Assembly (NCBI RefSeq): GCF_000689415.1
Contig: NZ_HG322950.1
Location: 3,107,501 to 3,171,500, forward strand
Direction: 5' to 3'
Source: Pseudomonas knackmussii B13
GTDB taxonomy: Bacteria > Pseudomonadota > Gammaproteobacteria > Pseudomonadales > Pseudomonadaceae
Length of the DNA: 64,000 bases
Notes under the pieces: generated by a model
Told to the model about the DNA's origin: nothing
What the model saw: only the letters and a program-made list of their open reading frames with translations
Database searches by the model: none
Program-made: the position numbers and the translations under genes
In this document: positions 52,677 through 60,742 of the stretch, in pieces
Position numbering within the stretch: position 1 is the first letter of the stretch
Layout: every line of letters begins with the position of its first letter

Positions 52677-54524
52677 TCAGAAGGTCGCCTTGAACGAGGC
52701 GGTCACCATGCCGCGATCCTTCAGCAGAGGCGCGAGGCCTCCCTGGGAGGTGATCTGTCCGGGAATGCACTGGTACTGGCCGTTGGCCCCCGGGGTGTTG
52801 TTGTCGTGCCCGGTCTTGCAGGTATCGAAGGGACCGAAGGCATCGACGTACTTGAGGTCGAAGCGGTACTTCTGGTGGTAGTCGGCGGCCAGGCCGACCG
52901 AATAGCTGCCGGCATCTTCGTTGCCGCCCAGCTGCACCGCCGAGTTGCCATGCAGGCCGACGTTGTAGGAAAGCGGCATGGACAGGTCGACGCCCGGGAA
53001 GGCCTGGTACCAGGTCGGGGTGAAGTTGGTCGACATGGCGTAGGCGTTCGGCGTGACCTTGTCGACGCCGCGGTAGGTGGAGTCGCCCTTGAAGGTCTGC
53101 TCGCCCTCGGTGACTTCCACCAGGTGCGTCAGGGTGCCTTCCACCGCCAGCGACGAGGCGTCCCACAGCGGGGTGGCGCCGAAGGTCACCAGGCCGTTGA
53201 GCACGACGTGGAAGGTGCGACCACGGGCCAGGCCGGTCTCGCCGTCGCTCGGCAGCTCGCCGATCAGGTTGGCGCCATTGATCCGGCCTGCCTGGGCCGC
53301 CTTGTAGAGGGTCGGGTTGACGGTGGTGAAGTTGCTCGCCAGCGGCATGTTCTCGCGGTAGTTCACGTCCATGCCGACGCTCACCGGACCGACTTCCTTC
53401 GACAGGCTGATGCCGTAGATGTCGATGTCGTCGGCGTAGGCGGTGATGTAGTTCATGCCCTGCAGGCCTGCCAGGCCGGGTTTCTGCAGGTTCGGCGCGT
53501 CCACCAGGACCGCCGGCAGGGTGTCGGAGGTCTTGCGGTAGTAGAAGCCGAGGGTGCCGTCGAGCCATTCCGGGCTCCACTTGGCCATCAGGCCGAAGTC
53601 GCCGGTGTTGCTCGGCTCGTGGTCATGGCCGCGCGGCGCGCCGTAGAAGGCGTTCAGCGCCGGCACCGGCAGCCAGAAGACGTTGCCGCCGTCGTTGAGC
53701 ATGTCGTAGGGGCCCATGTAGGTGCCGCCTTCGGGGAAGCGCGAGTTCTGGAACTCGAGGAAGTACTGCGCGCCCAGGGTCAGCTCCGGGTTGACCGTGA
53801 GCGACGCCGACAGCTGGTTGCGCGGCATGAACAGCTCCTTCGCCTCGGTGCCGGGCACGTTGTACAGCTTGCCCAGGTCCAGGGCCGACTGGCCGTAGTT
53901 GATGCCGTTGGCGGCGCTGAACAGCGTCTCGCCCCAGTACACGGTGTGGCGGCCGAGCTTGCCGCTGAGCTGCATGCCGTCGCCCACTTCGTGGTTGCCG
54001 AAGATGAAGGCGTCGAGGATTTCACCGGACGGACCGTTGTAGTAGCGATCGGCGAAGTTGCTCGAGCCATGGGTGGCCGGCTTGGCGCCGCGCGGGGCGA
54101 TGATGTTGCCGTTGGCGCCGACCAGGTGCCCCTGGTTGCCGGCCTGGCCCGGGAACGGGTTGTTGCTGGCGATGTCGTCGTAGGCGTGGTCGTACCAGCC
54201 GGCGGCGCTGAGGCGGAAGCCCATGCTGTCGCGATAGACGAAATCCAGCTCGCTGAGCAGGTCGAAACGCTGGGTGACCGCGCTGCCGACGGCGAAGTTG
54301 CGGTCGCCGTCGTTGACGTTCGCGGTGCGGGCGATCTTGCTGTTCTGCCCTTCCACGCGTTGCCCGTAGCTGAGCTTCACGGTGTTGTCGAAGCGCAGGC
54401 TGATGTCGGGGTTGCCGGTGTCGATTTCCACCGCCAGTGCCAGCGGGCTGCCGATGGCGGCGACGATGGCCGAAGCCAGCAGACAGCGGCGCAGCGGCCG
54501 TGGTTGGTACTTCGCGTGATGCAT
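52677..54524 (-). CDS. DUF1302 outer membrane beta-barrel protein
   Basis: A 615-residue protein with a signal peptide (RRCLLASAIVAAIGSPLALA) and then DUF1302: VEIDTGNPDISLRFDNTVKL, YRDSMGFRLSAAGWYD, WGETLFSAANGINYGQSALD. Alternating hydrophobic strands and the C-terminal Phe (ASFKATF) indicate a beta-barrel inserted by BamA. ATG 54524 is the natural start; the 32-codon extension is a shadow. It is the second gene of the operon, after the small esterase, from which it is separated by 131 bases with a GC hairpin (54620-54636). Confidence 0.92.
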   Translation of the reverse strand: MHHAKYQPRPLRRCLLASAIVAAIGSPLALAVEIDTGNPDISLRFDNTVKLSYGQRVEGQNSKIARTANVNDGDRNFAVGSAVTQRFDLLSELDFVYRDSMGFRLSAAGWYDHAYDDIASNNPFPGQAGNQGHLVGANGNIIAPRGAKPATHGSSNFADRYYNGPSGEILDAFIFGNHEVGDGMQLSGKLGRHTVYWGETLFSAANGINYGQSALDLGKLYNVPGTEAKELFMPRNQLSASLTVNPELTLGAQYFLEFQNSRFPEGGTYMGPYDMLNDGGNVFWLPVPALNAFYGAPRGHDHEPSNTGDFGLMAKWSPEWLDGTLGFYYRKTSDTLPAVLVDAPNLQKPGLAGLQGMNYITAYADDIDIYGISLSKEVGPVSVGMDVNYRENMPLASNFTTVNPTLYKAAQAGRINGANLIGELPSDGETGLARGRTFHVVLNGLVTFGATPLWDASSLAVEGTLTHLVEVTEGEQTFKGDSTYRGVDKVTPNAYAMSTNFTPTWYQAFPGVDLSMPLSYNVGLHGNSAVQLGGNEDAGSYSVGLAADYHQKYRFDLKYVDAFGPFDTCKTGHDNNTPGANGQYQCIPGQITSQGGLAPLLKDRGMVTASFKATF

Positions 54525-54655
54525 GGGGTTGCTCCGTGGTTTCTTGTTGTTGTCTCGACTTGCTCCAGGGCCAGGTTTCGACCCCTGCCGGCCTGCCTTA
54601 AGGCAAGCGCGGCCCGTCACCGGCGCCAGGCGCCGGCTCCGCTTACCGTGTTGAA

Positions 54656-55219
54656 TCAGTGATCGAGGCGCTGGATCAGCGCATCGGCGCCTGGCCAGTC
54701 GCCGAACCCGGAAGCCGGGTTCAGGTGGCCGACGCAGCCGAGCTCCACCAGCGTGCCGCCCCAGGCGCGGGACATGCGCTGTACCGCGGCGAGGCTGGCC
54801 AGGTGATCGTTCTCGCTGGCCGCCACCAGGGCCGGGAATGGCAGGCGCTGCTGCGGCAGCGGCGCCCAGCCGTTCTCGCGCAGGCTTTCCGGGGTCGGGT
54901 AGCCTTCCGGCCAGGTCGCATCCAGATCCGGCGGGGTGGCCAGCAGCGCACCCTTGACCGGGCGGTCGTAGCGCGCCGCCCAGTGCACCACCATCAGCAC
55001 GCCGGCACTGTGGGCGACCATAATCAGCGGCCCGTCGATCTGCTCGACCTCGCGCTGGATGGCTTCCACGCGGGCGTCGAGGCTGAGCTTGTCCTCGGTC
55101 AGCGGCGGCACCGAACGCACGTTCGGCAGGCGCGCCGCCAGCAGGGTCTGCCAGTGTCCGGGGACGTGCTCGCGCAGTCCGGGAACAATGAGGACGGTCG
55201 TGTCTTTGTTAGGGCTCAC
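54656..55219 (-). CDS. RBBP9/YdeN-type serine hydrolase
   Basis: A 187-residue alpha/beta hydrolase: TTVLIVPGLREHVPGHWQTL, the nucleophile elbow MVAHSAGVL, ASENDHLASL with the acid, and CVGHLNPASG with the His. This is the compact RBBP9/DUF1234 fold. GTG 55219 is used because an aaggtgat SD sits just upstream, whereas the longer frame from ATG 55291 has none; the shorter form matches the family length. It begins the operon that includes DUF1302, DUF1329, YCF48-like and RND genes and could cleave an ester they transport. Confidence 0.82.
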   Translation of the reverse strand: MSPNKDTTVLIVPGLREHVPGHWQTLLAARLPNVRSVPPLTEDKLSLDARVEAIQREVEQIDGPLIMVAHSAGVLMVVHWAARYDRPVKGALLATPPDLDATWPEGYPTPESLRENGWAPLPQQRLPFPALVAASENDHLASLAAVQRMSRAWGGTLVELGCVGHLNPASGFGDWPGADALIQRLDH

Positions 55220-55567
55220 CGGATCACCTTGCAGGGCTTCTCGAAGATGTTGGAAAGACAGTACGGGCGAGCCGAGGGTGGTGCTTCGCATAGAGCGTCA
55301 GGCACTTCGCAATTGATGACAGGGGCGCCGGCAGGCGCGTCCTTCAGCCCTGGCGCAGGCCTTGCCACTGTTGGCTTTCCGGCCATTGGCGAGCATTTGG
55401 AACAAGGTATTGCAGCCGCCCTGGGCTAATCTTTCGAACACGCACGAGGCGGCCATCGATAGAATCTGTCGTCTCGGCACAAGCCGGAATCGGGTATGCA
55501 CGGCCCCCGCGCTTTCCAATACGCGACACGGTCCTCCCCGGCCAACAAGAAGAAGAAGGCGATCTGC
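55220..55567. promoter_or_regulatory. Divergent control region between esterase operon and AraC gene
   Basis: About 350 bases without a supported gene separate two divergent starts. Open frames here are extensions of the flanking genes. The region should hold both promoters and an AraC-type binding site; I see no obvious direct repeat to propose as operator. The purine-rich aagaagaagaaggcg (55549-55563) ahead of the AraC start supplies its SD. Confidence 0.45.
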
Positions 55568-56581
55568 ATGACTCCAATGGTTCGTATCGCGGCCCTCACC
55601 AACTACCTGGAAGTAGCCCGCCACCTGGGCCTCAACCCGCAGCAGATGCTCAGCCAGGTCGGCCTGAGCCAGTCGATGCTGGAACACCCCGAGCAGCGCA
55701 TCCCCACCGCCGCAGCGGTACGCCTGCTGGAAGAGTCGGCGCGCGCCAGCGGCTGCGAAACCTTCGGCCTGCGCATGGCCGAGTCGCGGCAACTCGCCGA
55801 CTTCGGCGTGATCAGCCTGCTGCTCACACACCAGGCGACCCTGCGCGACGCGCTGGACACCATCGTCCAGTACCGCCACCTGCTCAACGATTCCCTGGCG
55901 CTGTACGTCGACGAAGAAGGCCGCACGGTGATCCTCCGCGAAGAGCTGCTCACGGTGCCCCCCATGCCGATCCGTCAGGGCATCGAGCTGGCCATTGGCG
56001 TGCTCTACCGGCTGTGCGGCGCCCTCCTCGGCCCGCACTGGCAGCCGCTGAGCGTGAACTTCACCCACGACGCTCCGACCGACCTGCAAGTCCATCGCCG
56101 ACTGTTTCACTGCAAAATCGAGTTCGGCAGCGAGTTCAACGGTATCGTCTGCCCAGCCGCCGCACTGGACGCGGCCAACCCCATGGCCGACCCGGCGATG
56201 GTCCGCCACGCCCGCAGCTTCGTCGATTCGCTGCCCGGCGCGAGCGACGGCAGCACCCTCAACGAAGTGCGCAAGGCCATCTACCTGTTCCTGCCGATGG
56301 GCCGCGCCACCATCGAACAGATCGCCCAGTCCCTCGGCCTCAACGTCCGCACCCTGCAGCGCCGCCTGGAAGACAACGGCGTGACCTTCTCCGACCTGAT
56401 CAACGAAGTCCGCCGCGAACTGGTCCTGCGCTACCTGGAAAACCCCCGCTACACCCTCGGCCGAATAGCCGACCTGCTCGGCTACTCCATGCCCAGCTCC
56501 TTCACCCGCTGGTTCGCCCTGCAATTCGGCATGGCCCCGGCGGCCTGGCGCCGCGAGCACGGGCGCAAGGAACAGGAATAA
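55568..56581 (+). CDS. AraC-family regulator with Arabinose_bd-type N-terminal domain
   Basis: A 337-residue regulator. The N-terminal domain (about 15-200; NYLEVARHLGLNPQQMLSQV, HLLNDSLALYVDEEG) matches the group that includes OruR and VqsM. The C-terminal AraC DNA-binding domain has IEQIAQSLGLNVRTLQRRLE and LGRIADLLGYSMPSSFTRWF. ATG 55568 was preferred to ATG 55496, whose extra codons look non-coding. It is divergent from the esterase/DUF1302/RND operon and is the likely regulator. Confidence 0.92.
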   Translation: MTPMVRIAALTNYLEVARHLGLNPQQMLSQVGLSQSMLEHPEQRIPTAAAVRLLEESARASGCETFGLRMAESRQLADFGVISLLLTHQATLRDALDTIVQYRHLLNDSLALYVDEEGRTVILREELLTVPPMPIRQGIELAIGVLYRLCGALLGPHWQPLSVNFTHDAPTDLQVHRRLFHCKIEFGSEFNGIVCPAAALDAANPMADPAMVRHARSFVDSLPGASDGSTLNEVRKAIYLFLPMGRATIEQIAQSLGLNVRTLQRRLEDNGVTFSDLINEVRRELVLRYLENPRYTLGRIADLLGYSMPSSFTRWFALQFGMAPAAWRREHGRKEQE

Positions 56582-56592
56582 GGCCCCACGCC

Positions 56593-56618
56593 AAGAGCAG
56601 CGAGGAATTGCTGCTCTT
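56593..56618 (+). terminator. Stem-loop after the AraC gene
   Basis: aagagcagc and gctgctctt form a 9-bp stem with an 8-base loop, 11 bases after the AraC stop. It runs directly into a REP sequence, with no long T-run. Confidence 0.55.
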
Positions 56619-56642
56619 GTAGGAGCGAGCTTGCTCGCGAAC
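56617..56642. repeat. Pseudomonas REP sequence
   Basis: The core gtaggagcgagcttgctcgc with its internal gcgag/ctcgc palindrome is the common Pseudomonas repetitive extragenic palindrome. Only one copy is seen here. Confidence 0.85.
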
Positions 56643-56890
56643 CTTATTCAACCCGCCCGAGGTCAATCCTCGTCGGGAATAAGAAATCTCGTACAACCCC
56701 CTCAGACCCACCCGAAAGACACCCGCCTCCACGCCTGAAAGCATCCCCGGCCTCGAGCACAGCAGGCCCGTCCATTCTGGTAACTCCCCCTGATCTCCGC
56801 CTCGCGTCCCCTGCCCCTCCTCGGCAGTTTCGCCCGGACCTCATCGAAACCTCTGTCGCTCGTGTCATCCAGCGCACACACGGAGGCCCC
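56643..56890 (+). other. Leader region of the second tle1 cassette, no gene seen
   Basis: About 250 bases, C-rich on the plus strand, without a supported coding frame. Unlike cassette 1, no VgrG or DUF4123 sequence is recognisable here, so the duplicated cassette starts abruptly near 56890. Confidence 0.5.
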
Positions 56891-57502
56891 ATGCCACTTC
56901 GCATAGCTCCACAAAGTACAGACCAGTCTCGGGACTGCTCGCGGCGCAAGCTGCCAATCTCTTTCATACATAGAGACAAGGACGCCCGGCCCACTGCCGC
57001 GCCGCCCTGGCTCACCATCATCTGCGGACTCATCACCTGCCTGTTCGCTGCCGAGGCCCAGGCCGGAACCATCTACGGGGTCAATCACACTCACTGGGCG
57101 ATCAATCACTTCAGCGTCGACGGGCATTCGGCCGTCGACATCATTGGTCCCTATCAGGGCGGAGGGGGTGGCTGGGGTTACTCGCCGCCGGCGCAATGGC
57201 GGCCAGGCATGACGGTGCGGGTGGATTGGGAACGAGGTGAATCAAGCACCAAGGGGTTCCTAGCAGCTGATGATTGGCAGAAGTATAAGGAGTGGGAGAA
57301 GAAAATGATGGCCAACAATCGGCAGTTAACCAAGGACGTTGCTGTGCCGGATTACACGGGCCAGAAGGTCTGCGGCATCACCGTGCATTTCCTCCCCTGC
57401 GACCAACTCCAGGTCACCACTTCTTGCTACCCCTACGGCGCACCCGAATATCCGATCAAGACCCCGCTGCACCTGCCGGAGCCGAACGCATGTCCGAAAT
57501 GA
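56891..57502 (+). CDS. DUF3304 protein (copy 2a), upstream of tle1 copy 2
   Basis: A 203-residue protein. From residue 57 (AQAGTIYGVNHTHWAINHF) it matches the other DUF3304 copies, including GGGGGWGYSPPAQWRPGMTV and the end PYGAPEYPIKTPLHLPEP. Its central stretch (RGESSTKGFLAADDWQKYKE) is clearly different. The N-terminus is odd: about 38 basic and polar residues precede the hydrophobic segment (PWLTIICGLITCLFAAEAQA), far longer than a normal signal peptide; no internal ATG offers a shorter start. The cggagg SD supports ATG 56891. It overlaps tle1 copy 2 by 13 bases. Confidence 0.8.
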   Translation: MPLRIAPQSTDQSRDCSRRKLPISFIHRDKDARPTAAPPWLTIICGLITCLFAAEAQAGTIYGVNHTHWAINHFSVDGHSAVDIIGPYQGGGGGWGYSPPAQWRPGMTVRVDWERGESSTKGFLAADDWQKYKEWEKKMMANNRQLTKDVAVPDYTGQKVCGITVHFLPCDQLQVTTSCYPYGAPEYPIKTPLHLPEPNACPK

Positions 57503-60500
57503 AATTCTCCGACCTGCTCTGGTATCCGCCGCAGTTTCCCTCGAAATGGCGCATACCTCGTCATCTTGCCCAGGTGCAGGACAATCTCCGACGCCAACGC
57601 AGTTGGGAAGTCGGTTACCACGATGCCCTGTGCCAGGCCGCTCAGCGTCGGGTGGAGCGCCCGTGCTGCAAGACCGTGCATATCAGCCTGTTCTTCGACG
57701 GCACCGGCAATAACCTGAACAACGACCTGTTCGTGGCTGATCCCCAGCACCCAACCAATATCGCCCGGCTGTTCCGCGCCACCATCGGTGCCGGCTATGC
57801 CGGTGGGACCGCCAGCGCCGGCAGCCAGGCTCAGGGGCTGACCGACAGCCTGGACGAGGGCAGCAATCAGTTCTTCAAGTACTACATGCCCGGTGTTGGC
57901 ACGCCGTTCCCGGAGATCGGCGACCTTGACTTCAGCGGGCTTGGCCTGGCCACGGCGTTGTATGGCGAGGAGCGCATCAACTGGGGCCTGCTGATGATCG
58001 TCGATGCCCTGCGGCGCATGGCCAATCTGCCCAGCCTGGATGTGCCGACCTTGAAGGAATCGGTGGCCGCCATGACCACACCGATGGCAGCCCTGGACAT
58101 GGGCGGCACCAGCTTGCGCCGGCGTGTGTTCGAACGATTGCTGAACGCGCCGGATCTGGCACCACGACTGCGTATCGCGCTGGCCCAGCCAACACCAGGC
58201 ACCTCGAAGCTGCTCGGCATCAAGCTCTACGTCTACGGCTTCTCCCGTGGCGCCGCTGCAGCCCGCGCCTTCGTCAACTGGCTGGCGCAATTCCTCCATC
58301 GACCAGATCCGGACCAGCCGGCCGAGCACTGCCTGCTGCTCGGCACGCAGAAGCTGCCGTTGAGCGTGGAGTACCTAGGCTTGCTGGACACCGTGGCTTC
58401 GGTCGGCGTTGCCCATATCGCCCCGGTCGCCGAGGGCCATATGAGCTGGGCTGACGGCACCATGGAGTTGCCCGATGAAGCCGGCTATGGCGGCTGGATC
58501 AAGCGCTGCCTGCACCTTGTAGCCAGCCATGAACAGCGCCTGTGTTTCCCCCTGGACTCCATTCGCCGCACCAATGGGCATTACCCGTCTTGTGGGGTGG
58601 AGGTGCTCTATCCCGGCGTGCATTCCGACCTGGGCGGTGGCTATCCGCCGGGTGAGCAAGGCAAGGCCTACAGCGGCGACAAGATGGATGGCGACAGCTT
58701 GCTGCTATCGCAGATTCCGCTGAACGACCTCTATGCCGATGCACTTGCTCATGGCGCCCCCATGAAAGTACCCGAGGAAGTGTTGCCAGAAGCACTTCAG
58801 CAATATCAATGGAGAAAGATGCCCTTTGACCTCTTGCGAGAGTTTCGAGTTTCTCCAGTCCTCGCCGACCGCTTCAACGCCTGGCGCCAAGTCACCCTCG
58901 GCCTGCACGCCGACCCGCAACCGCTGCGCGACTCGTTGGCCAACCACTACGAACCGGTCCGCGCCGCCACCAGCCTGGAAAGGGCCCTGCAGGAGCAGAT
59001 GGGCTGGATCACCGCCTGGCGCATCGACCGTTATGCCTTCCTGAGCCTGGAGGGCTGCCCCTTCTACCAGGAGGCCACCGACAGCCAGAGCGACGAGCAG
59101 GTCCGCAAGCTGGCCGAAACCCGGCGCAACGACGAGCAGCGCGAGGTCGAAAAACGTCGCCTCGCCCAGCTGGAGCAGGAGGACGACCCGCGGCGCCCGA
59201 GCAAGCCACTGGAGCCGGGGCCCAAGGACTTCGACCCGGACATGGCCAAGACCCAGCTGCACCAGGCCGCCCTGGAGTTCGGCGAGGACTATCGCGGCAC
59301 CCGCCGCACGCCCACCGGCACCTTCGAGTGGGCACTGGACAGCCTCCCGGCGACCGCCGTCTACCTGCTCAACAACGATGACGAGCAGGCCGAATACGAA
59401 CGCATGAAGAAAGCCGGCCAGCGCCTGGTCAAGGAGCTGTTCCCGCCCCGGTCGGGATACAGCTGCCATGACAACGAAACCGAGCGCGGCCAGGTGGATG
59501 AAAGCCGCAACGCCCACTTGCAAAGCGGCCTGCTGCGCGCGCTGTTCGACGACCAGGTGCACGACTCGCGCGCCTGGTTCCTGCACTACGCCCTGAAGGG
59601 CTCGCGCGAGCCGTGGACCAGCTACTTCCGCGACCGCATGGTGTATTTCGGCGAGGCCTGCAACAAGCCGCTGTCGTTGCTCAGCGTGGCCGGCGGCGTG
59701 GTGGGCGCGGCGACGCTCAGCGCCTCGGTGGTCTATGTCATCCGCCGCGGCAGCCCGGCCGAGCGCCTGGCCCTGGCCGGCGCGGCGGGCCAATACGGGG
59801 CGAGGGACCTGACCAGGCTGGTCTCGGTGCTGGACCAGACCACGGGGTTGGCGTTGCCCATGCGCGATGATGCCGCGCACCTGCGCGCGCCGACCGAGGC
59901 CATCGGCACCTGGTGCGCGAGCAACGCCCGGCCATCCGCCAACAACGCATCGCCCAGGCGCAGCGGGAAATCGCCGAGCTGTGGGCCGCCCATGAGGCCA
60001 AGACCCGCGAGGTGCCCGATGTGCCGGCCTGATCCACGCCCTTGTCATCCCGCCCAAGGAGGGCGCCGCATGTTTCCAATCGTTCGTTGTCGCACGCTGC
60101 GCCCCCTGGTTGGCTGCCTCGCCGCCGTTCTGTTCGCCGCTACGGCCCAGGCCGGAACCATCTACGGGGTCAATCACACCCAGTGGGCGATCAACCACTT
60201 CAGCGTCGATGGCCATTCGGTCGTCGACATCATTGGCCCTTACCAGGGAGGGGGCGGAGGCGGAGGTTATGCGCCACCAGCGAAATGGCGGCCAGGGTTA
60301 ACGGTGCGGATCGATTGGGAAACTGGAAATGGCTACTCATGGGACTTTCCTGGATATGGAGACCGGGCCAAGTACGACGCTTGGCTAGCAAAGTCGGAGG
60401 CGCAAAAACGCCAACACACCCAGCTAGTCCCGGTCCCGGACTACACCGGCCAGAAGGTCTGCGGCATCACCGTGCACTTCCTGCCCTGCGACCAGTTGCA

Positions 60501-60594
60501 GGTCAGCACCTCCTGCTACCCCTACGGCGCCCCCGAATATCCGATCAAGACCCCGCTGCAGTTGCCGGTGCCCAAGACGTGTCCGGCGAAGTAA
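57490..60594 (+). CDS. tle1: Tle1 copy 2, frameshifted near the 3' end and fused in frame to DUF3304
   Basis: Residues 1-807 match Tle1 copy 1 closely, with GFSRG, LLDTVASVG and YPGVHSDLGGGY intact at the same numbers (Ser252, Asp300, His378). Near 59911 the sequence reads ggcacctggtg where copy 1 has ggcaccttggtg; this missing T shifts the frame. The last 40 residues of copy 1 are replaced by unrelated sequence (WCASNARPSANNASPRRSGK...), the original stop at 60030 is passed, and the frame enters the DUF3304 gene at its own ATG (codon 861), giving 1034 codons. Whether the fusion is made, or only the two parts separately, cannot be told. Without the deletion the gene would be 847 codons, exactly like copy 1. 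Confidence 0.85.
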   Translation: MSEMKFSDLLWYPPQFPSKWRIPRHLAQVQDNLRRQRSWEVGYHDALCQAAQRRVERPCCKTVHISLFFDGTGNNLNNDLFVADPQHPTNIARLFRATIGAGYAGGTASAGSQAQGLTDSLDEGSNQFFKYYMPGVGTPFPEIGDLDFSGLGLATALYGEERINWGLLMIVDALRRMANLPSLDVPTLKESVAAMTTPMAALDMGGTSLRRRVFERLLNAPDLAPRLRIALAQPTPGTSKLLGIKLYVYGFSRGAAAARAFVNWLAQFLHRPDPDQPAEHCLLLGTQKLPLSVEYLGLLDTVASVGVAHIAPVAEGHMSWADGTMELPDEAGYGGWIKRCLHLVASHEQRLCFPLDSIRRTNGHYPSCGVEVLYPGVHSDLGGGYPPGEQGKAYSGDKMDGDSLLLSQIPLNDLYADALAHGAPMKVPEEVLPEALQQYQWRKMPFDLLREFRVSPVLADRFNAWRQVTLGLHADPQPLRDSLANHYEPVRAATSLERALQEQMGWITAWRIDRYAFLSLEGCPFYQEATDSQSDEQVRKLAETRRNDEQREVEKRRLAQLEQEDDPRRPSKPLEPGPKDFDPDMAKTQLHQAALEFGEDYRGTRRTPTGTFEWALDSLPATAVYLLNNDDEQAEYERMKKAGQRLVKELFPPRSGYSCHDNETERGQVDESRNAHLQSGLLRALFDDQVHDSRAWFLHYALKGSREPWTSYFRDRMVYFGEACNKPLSLLSVAGGVVGAATLSASVVYVIRRGSPAERLALAGAAGQYGARDLTRLVSVLDQTTGLALPMRDDAAHLRAPTEAIGTWCASNARPSANNASPRRSGKSPSCGPPMRPRPARCPMCRPDPRPCHPAQGGRRMFPIVRCRTLRPLVGCLAAVLFAATAQAGTIYGVNHTQWAINHFSVDGHSVVDIIGPYQGGGGGGGYAPPAKWRPGLTVRIDWETGNGYSWDFPGYGDRAKYDAWLAKSEAQKRQHTQLVPVPDYTGQKVCGITVHFLPCDQLQVSTSCYPYGAPEYPIKTPLQLPVPKTCPAK
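60070..60594 (+). CDS. Exported DUF3304 protein, candidate immunity protein (copy 2b)
   Basis: A 174-residue DUF3304 protein almost identical to copy 1b apart from its central stretch (GNGYSWDFPGYGDRAKYDAW) and a few single changes. It has the same signal peptide (LVGCLAAVLFAATAQA) and the same aaggagg SD before ATG 60070, so it can be made on its own even though the frame is also open from tle1 copy 2. Confidence 0.85.
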   Translation: MFPIVRCRTLRPLVGCLAAVLFAATAQAGTIYGVNHTQWAINHFSVDGHSVVDIIGPYQGGGGGGGYAPPAKWRPGLTVRIDWETGNGYSWDFPGYGDRAKYDAWLAKSEAQKRQHTQLVPVPDYTGQKVCGITVHFLPCDQLQVSTSCYPYGAPEYPIKTPLQLPVPKTCPAK

Positions 60595-60678
60595 CTGGCT
60601 TCCCATGGATGACGGGGAATTCAACTAGCAATCCGGAGGCAGTTGGCAAGCCAACAAAAACTAAAGCTCGGCAGTGCA

Positions 60679-60713
60679 GAAAAAAAGCCGGCGCAGGTAC
60701 TCCCTGCGCCGGC
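60679..60713 (-). terminator. Rho-independent terminator of the YeiH-type operon
   Basis: On the minus strand gccggcgcagg and cctgcgccggc form an 11-bp stem with a 5-base loop, followed by a run of T (plus-strand aaaaaaa, about 60679-60686). It closes the operon ending at 60743 and also separates it from the convergent DUF3304 gene. Confidence 0.88.
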
Positions 60714-60742
60714 CTCTTCAAATCAGTGCAACACCCCTCCCC

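Larger units (their letters stand above)
56891..60594 (+). repeat. Duplicated DUF3304-tle1-DUF3304 cassette, copy 2
   Basis: Inverted partner of 13596-17207, about 40 kb away. Flanking sequences are unrelated: no vgrG or DUF4123 upstream and no PAAR downstream. Confidence 0.88.
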
